DNA of 64,000 bases from Deltaproteobacteria bacterium (GCA_003973265.1 QNYZ01000060.1:28330-92329), one strand, 5' to 3'; shown: positions 1 to 8,786, numbered from the stretch's first letter. The notes: generated from the letters alone by a model not told the origin. Numbers and translations: made by a program.

Positions 1-269
1 TTGGCCGCCGCAATCTGTCCATAGAGGTAGCCGTCTTCCACCGGCGGGGTAATAAAATCGGCGGTGGTAATGATGGCCAGTTCGTCAGTCAACCGGTAAA
101 TACCGGCATCATCTGCCGTTTCAAACCCCACCAGCAGGTTCGGATCGTTCTTTTTCGGTAAACTTTCCAGTAATTTTTCGAGTCCGACCGGATCGATTTT
201 TGCCGCTCACCCGCAGGTTTTGGCAAGGCTGAGCAGGGTCGGTTTTTTAAAGATAGACATCCGGGTCAC
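1..269 (-). CDS. selD: Selenide, water dikinase, selenocysteine-containing (5' part, runs off window)
   Basis: SelD makes selenophosphate from selenide and ATP for selenocysteine and selenouridine synthesis. The visible N-terminus has the family pattern: a Cys-Gly-X-Ala-Ala-Lys-Ile-Asp-Pro active-site loop, then NLLVGFETADDAGIY and the ITTADFITPPVED metal/ATP-binding stretch. Codon 21 is an in-frame TGA (207-209) at the place of the catalytic Cys/Sec, so this is read as selenocysteine, with a SECIS-like hairpin just after it. I chose the GTG at 267-269 because GGAGG (277-281, minus) lies 7 nt upstream; the ATG at 258-260 is 16 nt away. A standard gene caller would split or truncate this gene at the TGA. 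The rest lies beyond the window edge. Confidence 0.9.
178..209 (-). promoter_or_regulatory. UGA (Sec) codon and bacterial SECIS-like hairpin in selD
   Basis: The UGA is at 209-207 on the minus strand. Ten nucleotides later the mRNA can fold UCGA-UCC / GGA-C-UCGA (196-190 with 185-178, one bulged C) around a GGUC apical loop. A short stem with a GU-containing loop at this distance is what bacterial SelB recognises. Pairing was done by eye. Confidence 0.75.
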
Positions 270-281
270 TTTATAACCTCC

Positions 282-666
282 AGAATTAAAAAAATTCTGA
301 TTATTGAATGTTACATCCTGAATACATGGCCTCAGCGGCCGCATTTTTTTACCGCATCATCCACCAAATGTAAAACAACTGCTGCCGGAATCAAAGTAGA
401 ATATTGGGTAACAGTATTTCGAATTATGAAAATATTTCCATAAAAATATGTAGGAAACCACACAATTATTCGATTATCGGCTGCCCCCATCCTGAAAGGA
501 TCGACTGAATATTCCCATAACCTGCGAATATACAACATAACAATGATTTTTCGATCTGCAATCGGCCTGAATTTTGCATGATTTATAAAAAGTTCAGCCA
601 CCGATTTCAGGTCTAAGGATAATAAACGGTCATTGTTTCAATAAACACGGATTAAAAGGCAGGATT
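282..666. other. Intergenic, no supported gene
   Basis: AT-rich spacer between selD and the small basic protein. An open frame on the minus strand (332-601) has no recognisable motif and no clear ribosome-binding site, so I do not call it. No RNA gene or terminator is evident. Confidence 0.5.
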
Positions 667-849
667 GTGGAAAATATCGAATCAGACCCGGCAGCAGAAA
701 AGGGCGACAGACGAACAGGAATTGAGCGGCGCGAGTTTTCTTTTACCGCATATGCCCCGGAGCGGCGATGCGGTGATGATCGCCGGTGTATCCGGAAGCA
801 ACGGAAAAAAGAGAGGCTGCCGGCCTATCTGGAAAATAATGAGAATTAA
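667..849 (+). CDS. Small Arg-rich protein with GxDRR/ERR repeats
   Basis: A 60-residue basic protein from a GTG start. Its core is an approximate repeat: GDRRTGIERREFSFTAY followed by PERRCGDDRRCIRKQRKK. Small proteins with repeated 'ERRSGxDRR' and 'FxYTxHxPERR' elements are, from memory, common in deltaproteobacteria, often as stand-alone genes of unknown function. Two Cys residues sit in the second repeat. The upstream AGGCAGGATT is a weak ribosome-binding site. The overlapping +2 frame of similar length has no such pattern. Function unknown; nucleic-acid or polyphosphate binding would fit the charge but is only a guess. Confidence 0.6.
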   Translation: MENIESDPAAEKGDRRTGIERREFSFTAYAPERRCGDDRRCIRKQRKKERLPAYLENNEN

Positions 850-1021
850 CCGGTAACATAGCCCGTGTGCCCCTGTTTTATCTTTGAGGCGCGGTTAAAT
901 TTGTACGGCATCTTCCCCGCAGGCGACGGCCGAATACGTGTAGAGAAATGGTATCCCTCGTCTCCGGCCGTGCCATAACGGGCGATCCGGCCGGATTAAC
1001 CCGCATGATTAATCCGGATGA

Positions 1022-1987
1022 TTATCCGGGAAGCTCACACTGGGATAATAAATTTTCTTCCATAAACCGGATTTCGTCAATTCCGGATATGAGTATGTCC
1101 GGATCGATTTTCAGCTCTTTTTTGGATATCCTGTCTTTATAATCAATTTGCGACAAAATGAATTTAATACAGTTCAAGCGCGCCAGCTTTTTGTTATCCG
1201 AACGGATAATCGTCCAGGGGGTCAGGGTGCGGTTGGTTTCATTGAGCATTTGAAATTTTCTGACGGTATAATCATCCCACATTTCCTGGGCCATCCGGTC
1301 CACCGGTGAAATTTTGTATTGTTTTAACAAGTCGGTTTCTCGAGAGTTAAATCGTCGCAACTGTTCATCCTTGGATACCGAAAAGAAAAATTTAAATAAC
1401 ATCACGCCATCTTTGACCAGCATTTCCTCAAGGAGGGGGACATCCTTTAAAAATCGTTTATTTTGTTCATCGGTGCAAAAACCCATAACCGGTTCTACCA
1501 TGGCGCGATTATACCAGCTGCGATCGAAAAGCACGATTTCTCCGGCGGACGGCATGTGCTGGATATAGCGCTGAAAATACCACTGGGATCGTTCGGTATC
1601 ATCAGGTGCCTGCAAAGCCACCACGCGGGTACCCCGGGGATTCAGGTGCTCGATAATCCTTTTGATGGTACCGCCCTTGCCGGCGGCATCACGCCCTTCA
1701 AACAGAAGCAGCAGGCGCATGCCTTTTTTCTTGACATGTTTCTGCATCTTTAACAATTCAACCTGAAGCTTGTGCAGCTCTTCCTCGTAACGAAGCGTGA
1801 ATTTTTTGACCCATACCGCCTGACGGCCGCGGGTTTTCTTTTTATCTTTGTTTTTAAATGCGGTGTGTTCGATCAACTTCTTCTTCAACTTTTCGCCCTT
1901 ATGCTTATTCTGATCCCTGTCTCGCTTTTTGTTCTGGGCGCTTTTGCCGGAATCTGATTTTTTATTCGAGGGCTTGCCTTTTGACAT
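1022..1987 (-). CDS. ppk2: Polyphosphate kinase 2 family protein (first of a tandem pair)
   Basis: PPK2 enzymes transfer phosphate between polyphosphate and nucleotides in the cytoplasm. The 321-residue product has Walker A GRDAAGKGGT (about residues 98-107), the lid region after PRGTRVVAL, and the Walker B-like LFDRSWYNRA (about 154-162), all diagnostic of PPK2. The first 50 residues are very Lys-rich and low-complexity, an extension absent from compact PPK2s. Start ATG follows AAGGAGG at 7-nt spacing. The gene lies 69 nt downstream of a second PPK2 on the same strand. PPK2 classes differ in AMP, ADP or GDP preference, which I cannot assign from motifs alone. Confidence 0.9.
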   Translation of the reverse strand: MSKGKPSNKKSDSGKSAQNKKRDRDQNKHKGEKLKKKLIEHTAFKNKDKKKTRGRQAVWVKKFTLRYEEELHKLQVELLKMQKHVKKKGMRLLLLFEGRDAAGKGGTIKRIIEHLNPRGTRVVALQAPDDTERSQWYFQRYIQHMPSAGEIVLFDRSWYNRAMVEPVMGFCTDEQNKRFLKDVPLLEEMLVKDGVMLFKFFFSVSKDEQLRRFNSRETDLLKQYKISPVDRMAQEMWDDYTVRKFQMLNETNRTLTPWTIIRSDNKKLARLNCIKFILSQIDYKDRISKKELKIDPDILISGIDEIRFMEENLLSQCELPG

Positions 1988-2056
1988 TTGAAACCTCCTT
2001 TAATCATTAGCAAATACAGATTTGAACGACTGCCCACACAGTTAAGACAGGATCCA

Positions 2057-3037
2057 TTACATCAGGATCTTGCCATACTTCTTTTTCTGGTTTTTCATTA
2101 TTTTCAATTCCCGGTTACCGGAAATAACAATTTCCGGATCAAGAGAGAAATCAAGCTTTCGGTTTCGGCCCCGGTAGCGTACCGAATTGAGGATTAATTT
2201 CATTGTAGATAACCGCGCCAGGTGTTTATCGTCTGAGCGGATGATATACCAGGGTGATTTTTTGGTGTGGGTTTTTTTCAGCAGCATGTATTTTTTATTG
2301 GTGAATTCATCCCACAATTCCTGAGCCTGCAGATCGACCTCGGAAAGCTTCCACTGCCTGAGCGGATCATTCTTCCTTCGCTCAAAACGACGGGCCTGTT
2401 CTTTTTTACTGACCGAAAAATAGAGTTTAAGAAGAATCGTCCTGCCGGCGTCTTCTATAAAATTATTTTCGTAAATAACGACCTTTTTCATGAACCGCTT
2501 GTATTGTGCTGATGTGCAAAATCCCATGACCGGCTCGACCATAGCCCGGTTATACCAGCTGCGGTCAAACAAAACAATTTCACCGGCCTGGGGGAAATGC
2601 TCCACGTATCGTTTGATGTGCAGTTCTGTTTTCTGGCGTGCGCTGGGTTTTCCCAGGGCAACAACACGATACCGTTTTTCGTTCATGTACCGGGTGATGC
2701 GTCGAATGGTACCGCCTTTTCCAGAGGCATCCCGGCCATCAAAGAGAATGATCATTTTTTTTTCGGTTTTTTCAAGATGTCGCTGCATCTTTATCAGTTC
2801 CGCCTGATACGGTGCGAGTTCTTCTTTATTATAAAATTTTTCAAGGGCGGCCTTGATTACTTCTTCTTTGTCTTTTTTCTTGAGAACCCGCAGTACTTTT
2901 TTAATCTGCTGACTGTAATCACCGGCCCGGTCTATTTTGGTCTCAATTTTATCGACCACTTCCCTTATCTGGGTCATGGCCCCGCCGCTTCTTTTTCCGG
3001 GATCTTCGTCAGGCTGTTTTTTTTCTGATCGTTTCAT
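2057..3037 (-). CDS. ppk2: Polyphosphate kinase 2 family protein (second of a tandem pair)
   Basis: A 326-residue PPK2 paralogue: Walker A GRDASGKGGT (about 101-110) and LFDRSWYNRA (about 157-164). It replaces Ala with Ser in the P-loop and carries a different N-terminal helical extension of about 70 residues. Both copies keep the catalytic motifs, so they may use different nucleotides or run in opposite directions. The ATG at 3035-3037 is preferred over the in-frame TTG three bases upstream because GAGG (3043-3046) is then 5 nt away. It probably shares a transcript with the downstream PPK2. Confidence 0.88.
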   Translation of the reverse strand: MKRSEKKQPDEDPGKRSGGAMTQIREVVDKIETKIDRAGDYSQQIKKVLRVLKKKDKEEVIKAALEKFYNKEELAPYQAELIKMQRHLEKTEKKMIILFDGRDASGKGGTIRRITRYMNEKRYRVVALGKPSARQKTELHIKRYVEHFPQAGEIVLFDRSWYNRAMVEPVMGFCTSAQYKRFMKKVVIYENNFIEDAGRTILLKLYFSVSKKEQARRFERRKNDPLRQWKLSEVDLQAQELWDEFTNKKYMLLKKTHTKKSPWYIIRSDDKHLARLSTMKLILNSVRYRGRNRKLDFSLDPEIVISGNRELKIMKNQKKKYGKILM

Positions 3038-3108
3038 CAATGCCTCACAATGGTTTCGAACACGGCAATAGGTTCGGGACAGATCGTTTTACCTGCCGGT
3101 TTAAAGCC

Positions 3109-3681
3109 TTATGCTTTGGGTGCTTTCAATTTTGCCGAGAATGATTTGATTTCCCGGGTCAACTTTTTAAACGTCTTTTTTTTCGGTTTTCTGGCACCGG
3201 TCTTTAACCGTTGTCTCAGCGCGTCAGACCTGTTGATGATTTTCTCCATTTCCTGGTCGGTGAGGAGCCCCTGTTTTTTTTCGATCTTCTTGATGCGTCT
3301 GATCGCTTTATTGGACTGTTTTTTAAAATCGATATACAGGGCAAGATATTTCTTTTTCCACAAAGGTTTCAGCTTTTCCCTGGCGCTGTTCAGGCGCCTT
3401 GTTAATTTTTTCAGCGATTTTTTTGTGTCTTGGGAAAGTCCGGCCGTCTTTTCCGTTGTTTGAACGGCCGGTTCCGGCGCGGCTGCTGTTTGCCGGGAAT
3501 CCAGCGCCGCCAGCGCTTCTTTGATTCGGATAGCGTAATACCCGCCGATGGATTTAATCCTGGCCAGTTCCCGTACCGGCGTTTTCCGAAGCTGTTCAAT
3601 GGTGGTGATACCGTTTTTATGAAGCTGTTTCAGACGCGCCGGGCCGATATGTTTAACTGAGGTGAGATCATCTTTTTTCAT
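3109..3681 (-). CDS. Helix-hairpin-helix domain protein with basic coiled-coil tail
   Basis: A 190-residue cytoplasmic protein. Residues about 5-65 carry two helix-hairpin-helix-like units: VKHIGPARLKQLHKNGI and ARIKSIGGYYAIRIKEAL. This resembles the DUF4332/HhH fold used for DNA or protein contacts. An Ala/Thr/Pro linker leads to a C-terminal half of about 100 residues that is extremely Lys/Arg-rich and predicted helical (KKSLKKLTRRLNSAREKLK onward). It precedes the two ppk2 genes on the same strand, about 70 nt away. A polyphosphate- or DNA-binding role is possible from charge and context but is inference. Confidence 0.7.
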   Translation of the reverse strand: MKKDDLTSVKHIGPARLKQLHKNGITTIEQLRKTPVRELARIKSIGGYYAIRIKEALAALDSRQTAAAPEPAVQTTEKTAGLSQDTKKSLKKLTRRLNSAREKLKPLWKKKYLALYIDFKKQSNKAIRRIKKIEKKQGLLTDQEMEKIINRSDALRQRLKTGARKPKKKTFKKLTREIKSFSAKLKAPKA

Positions 3682-3846
3682 TTTCTTTATCCTTCATGTG
3701 GATGTCAACCCGCCCTTTACTTTGCGCAAAGTAAAGGACTGAAAAGTTGATCATTACCAAATCCTGTCATGGATGCCTGCCCGTACGCTGCCATACATGG
3801 AACGAAAACCACATCTGTCGATGGGGCCGGGTCCGATCACACGGCT

Positions 3847-4341
3847 CTATGCCGTTTTAAATATTTTAGCCGCCTGGTCGATGTCTTCCGGGCAGAAGAC
3901 AAACAGGCATTTGGCGCCGGGCGCGGTAACCACAGACCCATAGACGTAACTGATATTCACGTCCGCCTCGCCGAATTTTTTAGCCAGCCTGGAAAGTTCG
4001 CCCGGTTTGTTTTCCAGCTCAACTGCGATAACCGGTGCCATATCAAAAATATAGTCGTTCCTGGAAAGAATATCGATGGTCTGATTGGTCATTCCATCGG
4101 CTGGCAGGAGGCGGATCAGGGCAAATTCGGCCGAGTCCTTGCGCATGGAATTATAGCTGGCCGCCGAGGCAATCCGTTTGAGAGATTTTCCCCTGGCCTT
4201 GAAGAGCGCCTTGACATAGCTGGATGCATCCTGAATGGTTATCGCGTCGATGTTAATGTCTGCCGCAGCAAACATTTCCGTCATTTTCCCCAGCTCGCCC
4301 GGCTGGTTTTTTAAAAACAGGGATATTTCAGTTCTAATCAT
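3847..4341 (-). CDS. Tandem ACT-domain protein
   Basis: A 164-residue protein made almost wholly of two ACT domains: residues about 1-70 (MIRTEISLFLKNQPGELGKM) and about 88-164 (APVIAVELENKPGELSRLAK). ACT domains bind amino acids and regulate enzymes or transcription. The start at 4339-4341 is chosen over an upstream in-frame codon because AAGGAG (4347-4352) lies 5 nt before it and the ACT fold begins right there. The second-domain phrase ADVNISYVYGS is typical of stand-alone double-ACT proteins near amino-acid metabolism genes. It is divergent from the amino-acid ABC importer at 4694; the link is by proximity only. Confidence 0.82.
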   Translation of the reverse strand: MIRTEISLFLKNQPGELGKMTEMFAAADINIDAITIQDASSYVKALFKARGKSLKRIASAASYNSMRKDSAEFALIRLLPADGMTNQTIDILSRNDYIFDMAPVIAVELENKPGELSRLAKKFGEADVNISYVYGSVVTAPGAKCLFVFCPEDIDQAAKIFKTA

Positions 4342-4558
4342 AAGGGCTCCTTGGATTGGCTTAACTGCATGGTAATCATTGCCAAAAAAATACGAAAAAG
4401 TCAAATGGTGGGATTTACCCGTAACGCATCCGGTGGACCCGTGAAGATCGGCTGGCGCTGTGTACTACCCGGCGCCGGCAAGATTTTCCCCTGCCCCGGT
4501 TTAAAGGTAAATTTCGTTCCATGATGATACCACAGCGGCCAAGCCGGCAAAAGATGCC

Positions 4559-4587
4559 TTTACAATTTACCGCTTTTACGCTAAAAT
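4559..4587 (+). promoter_or_regulatory. Sigma-70-type promoter for the amino-acid ABC operon
   Basis: TTTACA (4559-4564), 17-nt spacer, TAAAAT (4582-4587). The predicted start near 4594 gives a leader of about 100 nt before the binding-protein gene. The rest of the 4342-4693 spacer shows nothing else I can support. Confidence 0.5.
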
Positions 4588-4693
4588 GGAACCTAAGGGT
4601 TCATTAATCCTCACCATCTGTCGTATACCGGATCGGATGGGAGGCGCATGATGGATCTATTCACCCATCTTATTTAATCAGGGAGGTAGATAA

Positions 4694-5524
4694 ATGAAAA
4701 AAGGTTTATTGACGGTATTTATTGCCATGGCGATAATTATCGGGGGGTTTTCCACGGCGGCAATGGCGAGCAGTATCGACCTGGCCAAAACGTCCACCCT
4801 CGAAGAAATTATCAAAAAGGGAGAAATCAGAATCGGTTTCGATGTGGGGTATGTCCCCTTTGAGATGTCGGACAAGAAAGGCAATTTTATCGGTTTTGAC
4901 ATCGACATGGGTAAAATGATGGCCAAGGCGATGGGCGTCAAATTCGTGCCGGTCAATACCGCCTGGGACGGCATTATTCCCGCGCTGGTTACAGGTAAGC
5001 TCGATATCATTGTGGCCGGTATGACCATTACTCAGCAACGCAACCTGAAGGTCAATTTTGCCGATCCGTACATCATTGTCGGGCAGACCATCATCTTAAA
5101 CGGTAAGCACAAAGATACCGTCAAGTCGTACAAAGACCTGAACAATGCCAAATATACCATTACTTCCAAACTGGGAACCACGGGAGAACAATCCATTAAA
5201 CGCCTGATGCCCAAGGCCAAATATAAATCGTTTGAAGACTCTACGGAAGCGGCGCTGGAAGTCGCTGCCGGAAGAGCCGATGCGTTTGTCTATGACCTTC
5301 CCACGGCAGCCGCCTTTTTCGCCAAGCAGGGCAAAAAAGCGAACCTGGTATTTCTCGACGAACCGTTTACCTTTGAGCCGCTGGCATTTGCCGTCCGCAA
5401 GGGCGATCCGGATTTCCTGAACTGGCTTAACAACTTTTTACGCCAGATTAAAAATGATGGCCGGTATGACAAGATGTATGACAAATGGCTGAGGGGTTCG
5501 GACTGGATGAAACTGGTTCAATAA
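4694..5524 (+). CDS. Polar amino-acid ABC transporter, periplasmic binding protein
   Basis: A 276-residue secreted binding protein of family 3 (HisJ/GlnH type). A signal peptide (MKKGLLTVFIAMAIIIGGFS, cleavage near AMA-SS) precedes the domain start LEEIIKKGEIRIGFDVGYVPFE. Family landmarks follow: GFDIDMGKMMAKAMG, the AWDGIIPALVTGKLD segment and DIIVAGMTITQQRN. An AGGGAGG ribosome-binding site is well spaced. It is first in a three-gene unit with permease and ATPase. The family imports polar amino acids such as Gln, Glu, Arg or Cys; the ligand cannot be fixed here. A hairpin after the stop probably keeps this product in excess over the membrane parts. Confidence 0.92.
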   Translation: MKKGLLTVFIAMAIIIGGFSTAAMASSIDLAKTSTLEEIIKKGEIRIGFDVGYVPFEMSDKKGNFIGFDIDMGKMMAKAMGVKFVPVNTAWDGIIPALVTGKLDIIVAGMTITQQRNLKVNFADPYIIVGQTIILNGKHKDTVKSYKDLNNAKYTITSKLGTTGEQSIKRLMPKAKYKSFEDSTEAALEVAAGRADAFVYDLPTAAAFFAKQGKKANLVFLDEPFTFEPLAFAVRKGDPDFLNWLNNFLRQIKNDGRYDKMYDKWLRGSDWMKLVQ

Positions 5525-5550
5525 CCCGTATGGTTGATATCAACATACCA

Positions 5551-5590
5551 AAGCCGATGGGAGGATCAATGTACCCCATCGGCTTTTTAT
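5551..5590 (+). terminator. Intra-operon terminator/attenuator hairpin
   Basis: AAGCCGATGGG (5551-5561) pairs perfectly with CCCATCGGCTT (5575-5585), followed by a T-rich run TTTATTTTAT. It sits 26 nt after the binding-protein stop and ends about 28 nt before the permease start, so it should partially terminate and lower permease/ATPase expression. Confidence 0.8.
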
Positions 5591-5612
5591 TTTATCTCAA
5601 TTGGGATCTGCC

Positions 5613-6608
5613 ATGAATGACCCGCTAAGTAAAAAAAAGTATAATCTCTGGCTGATGTTTTTCTTTGTTGCGATTTTCGGGATGGTTGGAAGTTTTGTCC
5701 TGGCGACTTCCAAGATTGACTATACCTGGCGCTGGTATCAGGTACCGACGTATTTCATTCATCACGAAACGGTGGAAATTACTTCGGAAGTCGAAGGCAC
5801 GGTTGACCGGATTGAAACAAAGGGAAAAACAACGACCGTTTATATCAAAAGTGACGATGGAAGCGAGGTTGCCTATGACACTTCCAAAGGGAAAATTCAG
5901 GTAGACGAAGGGGATTTTATCTTTCCGGGCGATATACTGGCCACTTACAAAGAGTGGCGTCCCGGACTGTTGCTCCTCGGCCTGTTGATGACATTGAAAG
6001 TCAGCCTGTATGCCATTGCCATCGGTGTGGTTATCGGAATTGTCGGCGGCGTCGCCCGCATTTCCGCCAACCCTGCCTTAAGCTGGTTTTCCTATACCTA
6101 TGTCGAGCTGATCCGGGGAACCCCCCTGCTGGTTCAGATTTTCATCTGGTATTATATTGGGTCCACACTGGTTAACCAGATTCTTACCCGGTATAACCTG
6201 TTTGAGATTTCGGCTATCTGGTATGGCGTGATTGCGCTGGCCGTTTTTACGGGAGCCTATGTGACCGAAATCGTCCGGTCCGGTATCCAGTCGATTAATC
6301 GCGGACAAAGTGAAGCAGGCCGGTCGCTGGGAATGACCCATTTCCAAACCCTGCGCCACATCATTTTACCCCAGGCGCTGCGACGTATTCTTCCGCCCCT
6401 GGCCGGGCAGTTCATCAGTTTGATCAAAGACTCCTCTCTGCTGGGCATCATCGCCATCCGGGAGCTGACCAAAGCCACCCGGGAAGCGGTTACCACCAGT
6501 TTCGCATCATTCGAATTGTTTTTTACCTGTGCATTTCTCTACCTGCTTTTGACGTTCACGCTTTCTTTGTTTGTACAATACCTGGAAAGGAGGATGGCAA
6601 CCCAGTGA
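5613..6608 (+). CDS. Amino-acid ABC transporter permease with inserted extracytoplasmic domain
   Basis: A HisM/GlnP-type permease of 331 residues. After a first membrane segment (about residues 10-32) comes an extracytoplasmic stretch of about 85 residues with beta-rich phrases ([35 protein letters not shown]) resembling a biotinyl-lipoyl or barrel-sandwich fold. The usual permease core follows, with [27 protein letters not shown] and the EAA loop [20 protein letters not shown] that docks the ATPase. Ordinary members are about 220 residues, so the insert is notable. I use the ATG at 5613 rather than a TTG 12 nt upstream. The stop overlaps the start of the ATPase gene. Confidence 0.9.
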   Translation: MNDPLSKKKYNLWLMFFFVAIFGMVGSFVLATSKIDYTWRWYQVPTYFIHHETVEITSEVEGTVDRIETKGKTTTVYIKSDDGSEVAYDTSKGKIQVDEGDFIFPGDILATYKEWRPGLLLLGLLMTLKVSLYAIAIGVVIGIVGGVARISANPALSWFSYTYVELIRGTPLLVQIFIWYYIGSTLVNQILTRYNLFEISAIWYGVIALAVFTGAYVTEIVRSGIQSINRGQSEAGRSLGMTHFQTLRHIILPQALRRILPPLAGQFISLIKDSSLLGIIAIRELTKATREAVTTSFASFELFFTCAFLYLLLTFTLSLFVQYLERRMATQ

Positions 6609-7336
6609 TTGATGTAAAAAATGTTTTTAAAACATTCCATGTTCCCCATGAAGTCAAGGCGCTGGTGGATGTGTCCTGCCGGATCGCTGCCAGCGAAGTG
6701 GTTGTCGTGTGTGGGCCGTCGGGGTCGGGCAAGAGTACCTTTTTAAGATGCCTGAACCGACTGGAAACAGCGGATTCGGGTAAAATCGTCATTGACGGGA
6801 TCAATATTCTTGATCCTAAAACGAATATCAATCACCTCCGGGCCGAAGTGGGCATGGTGTTTCAATCCTTCAACCTGTTTCCCCACAAGACGGTCATCCA
6901 GAACGTCACCGTTGCCCAGACCGTGGTTCGCAAGCGCGCTAAACGTGAGGCTCACGAAAAAGCAATGTTTTTATTGGATAAGGTGGGAATCAGTGACAAG
7001 GTCAATGCGTATCCGGGCAACCTTTCCGGAGGTCAGCAGCAACGGGTGGCCATTGCACGTGCGCTGGCCATGGAACCGAAAGTAATGCTTTTTGACGAAC
7101 CCACATCCGCACTGGATCCTGAAATGATCGGGGAGGTGCTGGATGTCATGAAGACGCTGGCCAAAGAGGGAATGACCATGGTCTGCGTCACCCATGAGAT
7201 GGGCTTTGCCCGGGAGGTGGCCGATCGGGTAATTTTCATGGATGAGGGCGGTATTATCGAAGTCGGCTCGCCCGAGCATTTTTTCGCCAACCCGACACAT
7301 GAGCGCACCAAGCTTTTTCTGAGTCAGATTCTTTAA
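6605..7336 (+). CDS. Amino-acid ABC transporter ATPase (GlnQ/HisP type)
   Basis: A 243-residue ATPase powering the importer encoded just upstream. It has Walker [10 protein letters not shown] (about 39-47), Q-loop [10 protein letters not shown], signature [15 protein letters not shown], Walker [14 protein letters not shown] and the switch His in VTHEMGFA. The GTG start at 6605 overlaps the permease stop by 4 nt, which points to translational coupling; AGGAGG lies upstream inside the permease end. It is the last gene of this unit, with a 136-nt gap before the LIV-type operon. Confidence 0.93.
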   Translation: MIDVKNVFKTFHVPHEVKALVDVSCRIAASEVVVVCGPSGSGKSTFLRCLNRLETADSGKIVIDGINILDPKTNINHLRAEVGMVFQSFNLFPHKTVIQNVTVAQTVVRKRAKREAHEKAMFLLDKVGISDKVNAYPGNLSGGQQQRVAIARALAMEPKVMLFDEPTSALDPEMIGEVLDVMKTLAKEGMTMVCVTHEMGFAREVADRVIFMDEGGIIEVGSPEHFFANPTHERTKLFLSQIL

Positions 7337-7472
7337 ACAAATACCTGGAACAGGAGGATTCGGCTGGCCTGCCGGGAAGTTCGCATCGTTGAGGATTGAC
7401 CTTCAATTCATGATCCGGTTTGGAGCGACATCGGGTTCGGGCCGGCAATAATCAAGCACAAGGAGGAGACAA

Positions 7473-8786
7473 ATGCGGAAAAAAATTAATTTTGGATTCA
7501 GCATGGTCATCTTAATCGTTGCAGCCGCCTTGATTTTTCCATGCCATGCGATGGCTGCCGGGGAAATCAAAATCGGCGTCATCTATCCCCTCACCGGGGG
7601 TGCGGCCGCAGCCGGCCGGGAACTGAAGGCCGGGGCGGAACTGGCCGCCGAGATTGCCAACTCGGTGATGCCGGACATCGATATGACGATGGCTAAAAAA
7701 GCGGGGATTCAATCCCTGGGCGGCGCCAGGATCAAACTGATTTTCAAGGACCATGAGGGGAACCCCACCCTGGGAGCCGACCTGGCTAAAAAACTGATTC
7801 TCGACGATAAGGTCGATGGGATTCTGGGCTGCTATTTCAGCTCGGTGACCAAGACAGTCAGCGCCGTGGCCGAGCAGTACGGTATTCCCATGATTAATGG
7901 TTCGTCGACATCGCCGGGCCTTACCGAGCGCGGTCTCAAGTGGTTCTGGCGCACGACGCCCCATGATAAATGGTTCACCAAAGATCTGTTTGAACTCCTC
8001 AAGGGGCTCAAGGAGGGCAAGGTAAAGGGGGTTCCCGCGGTTCCTGCCGGTGATTTGAAAAGCATCGCCTCGGCCTGTGAAAAGACCGAATGGGGCTCAC
8101 ATGTTTCGGGCCTGATCAAAGATTTGGCCCGGGAGTACGGCTACACCGTTAAAAAATCGCTGCTCTATGCGGCCAAATCGGCCGACTTGTCCAGCGAAGT
8201 ACGATCGCTGAAAGCCGCGCGGCCCGACATCATGCTCTTTGCGTCGTATACGTCGGACGCCATTTTGATGGCTAAAACGATGAAAGCCCAGAAAATTACC
8301 GCCAAGATTATCTGGGGACAGGATGCCGGGTTTGAAAAACCCGAATTCCGCAAAACTCTTGGAAAAGATATTGAAGGCATACTGACCCGGACCGTGTTTC
8401 TGCCCAAGGTGGTGGACTTAAAGCCGCTGGCCGGCCAGGTGAATAAACTCTACAAGGCCAAAACCGGCAACGATCTGGGCGGCGCGTCGGCCCGGGCCTT
8501 TACCGGCCTGCAGACCTGGGTGCACATTCTGGAGAAGGCCGGTTCCACCAAGCCGGAAGATATCCAGAAAGTGGCCAATGCCATTGAAATTCCCGGTAAA
8601 GAGCTCGTTGTGCCCTGGGCCGGGATCAAGTTTGCCAATCCGGGCAACGAGATGGGCCAGAATATTCTCGGATCGGGCCTGATCGGACAATACCAGGTGG
8701 GCCCGGATGGCAAGATCGGTCTGGAAATCGTCTATCCCTTTGACGTGGCCTCGGCCAACATGATCTATCCGTTTAAAGGGTATTGA
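7473..8786 (+). CDS. Branched-chain-amino-acid-type ABC transporter binding protein
   Basis: A 437-residue periplasmic binding protein of the LivK/peripla_BP_6 family. A signal peptide (to about residue 29, AMAAG) precedes IKIGVIYPLTGGAAAAGRE. Core features follow: NPTLGADLAKKLILDDKVDGILG and SSVTKTVSAVAEQYGIPMINGSS. It is longer than typical LivK proteins (about 370) because of an insert around residues 175-200 (KEGKVKGVPAVPAGDLKSIA). AAGGAGGAG lies before the ATG. It opens a tight operon with LivHMGF-like genes and the 5-oxoprolinase genes, so the ligand may be 5-oxoproline or a related pyrrolidone rather than leucine; that is inference. Confidence 0.9.
   Translation: MRKKINFGFSMVILIVAAALIFPCHAMAAGEIKIGVIYPLTGGAAAAGRELKAGAELAAEIANSVMPDIDMTMAKKAGIQSLGGARIKLIFKDHEGNPTLGADLAKKLILDDKVDGILGCYFSSVTKTVSAVAEQYGIPMINGSSTSPGLTERGLKWFWRTTPHDKWFTKDLFELLKGLKEGKVKGVPAVPAGDLKSIASACEKTEWGSHVSGLIKDLAREYGYTVKKSLLYAAKSADLSSEVRSLKAARPDIMLFASYTSDAILMAKTMKAQKITAKIIWGQDAGFEKPEFRKTLGKDIEGILTRTVFLPKVVDLKPLAGQVNKLYKAKTGNDLGGASARAFTGLQTWVHILEKAGSTKPEDIQKVANAIEIPGKELVVPWAGIKFANPGNEMGQNILGSGLIGQYQVGPDGKIGLEIVYPFDVASANMIYPFKGY

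Noticed and set aside
332..601. Minus-strand open frame of 89 codons
   Set aside because: No recognisable motif, no clear ribosome-binding site, and AT-rich composition of a spacer.
948..1142. Plus-strand open frame at the end of the ppk2 gene
   Set aside because: Mostly antisense to the first ppk2 and without homology.
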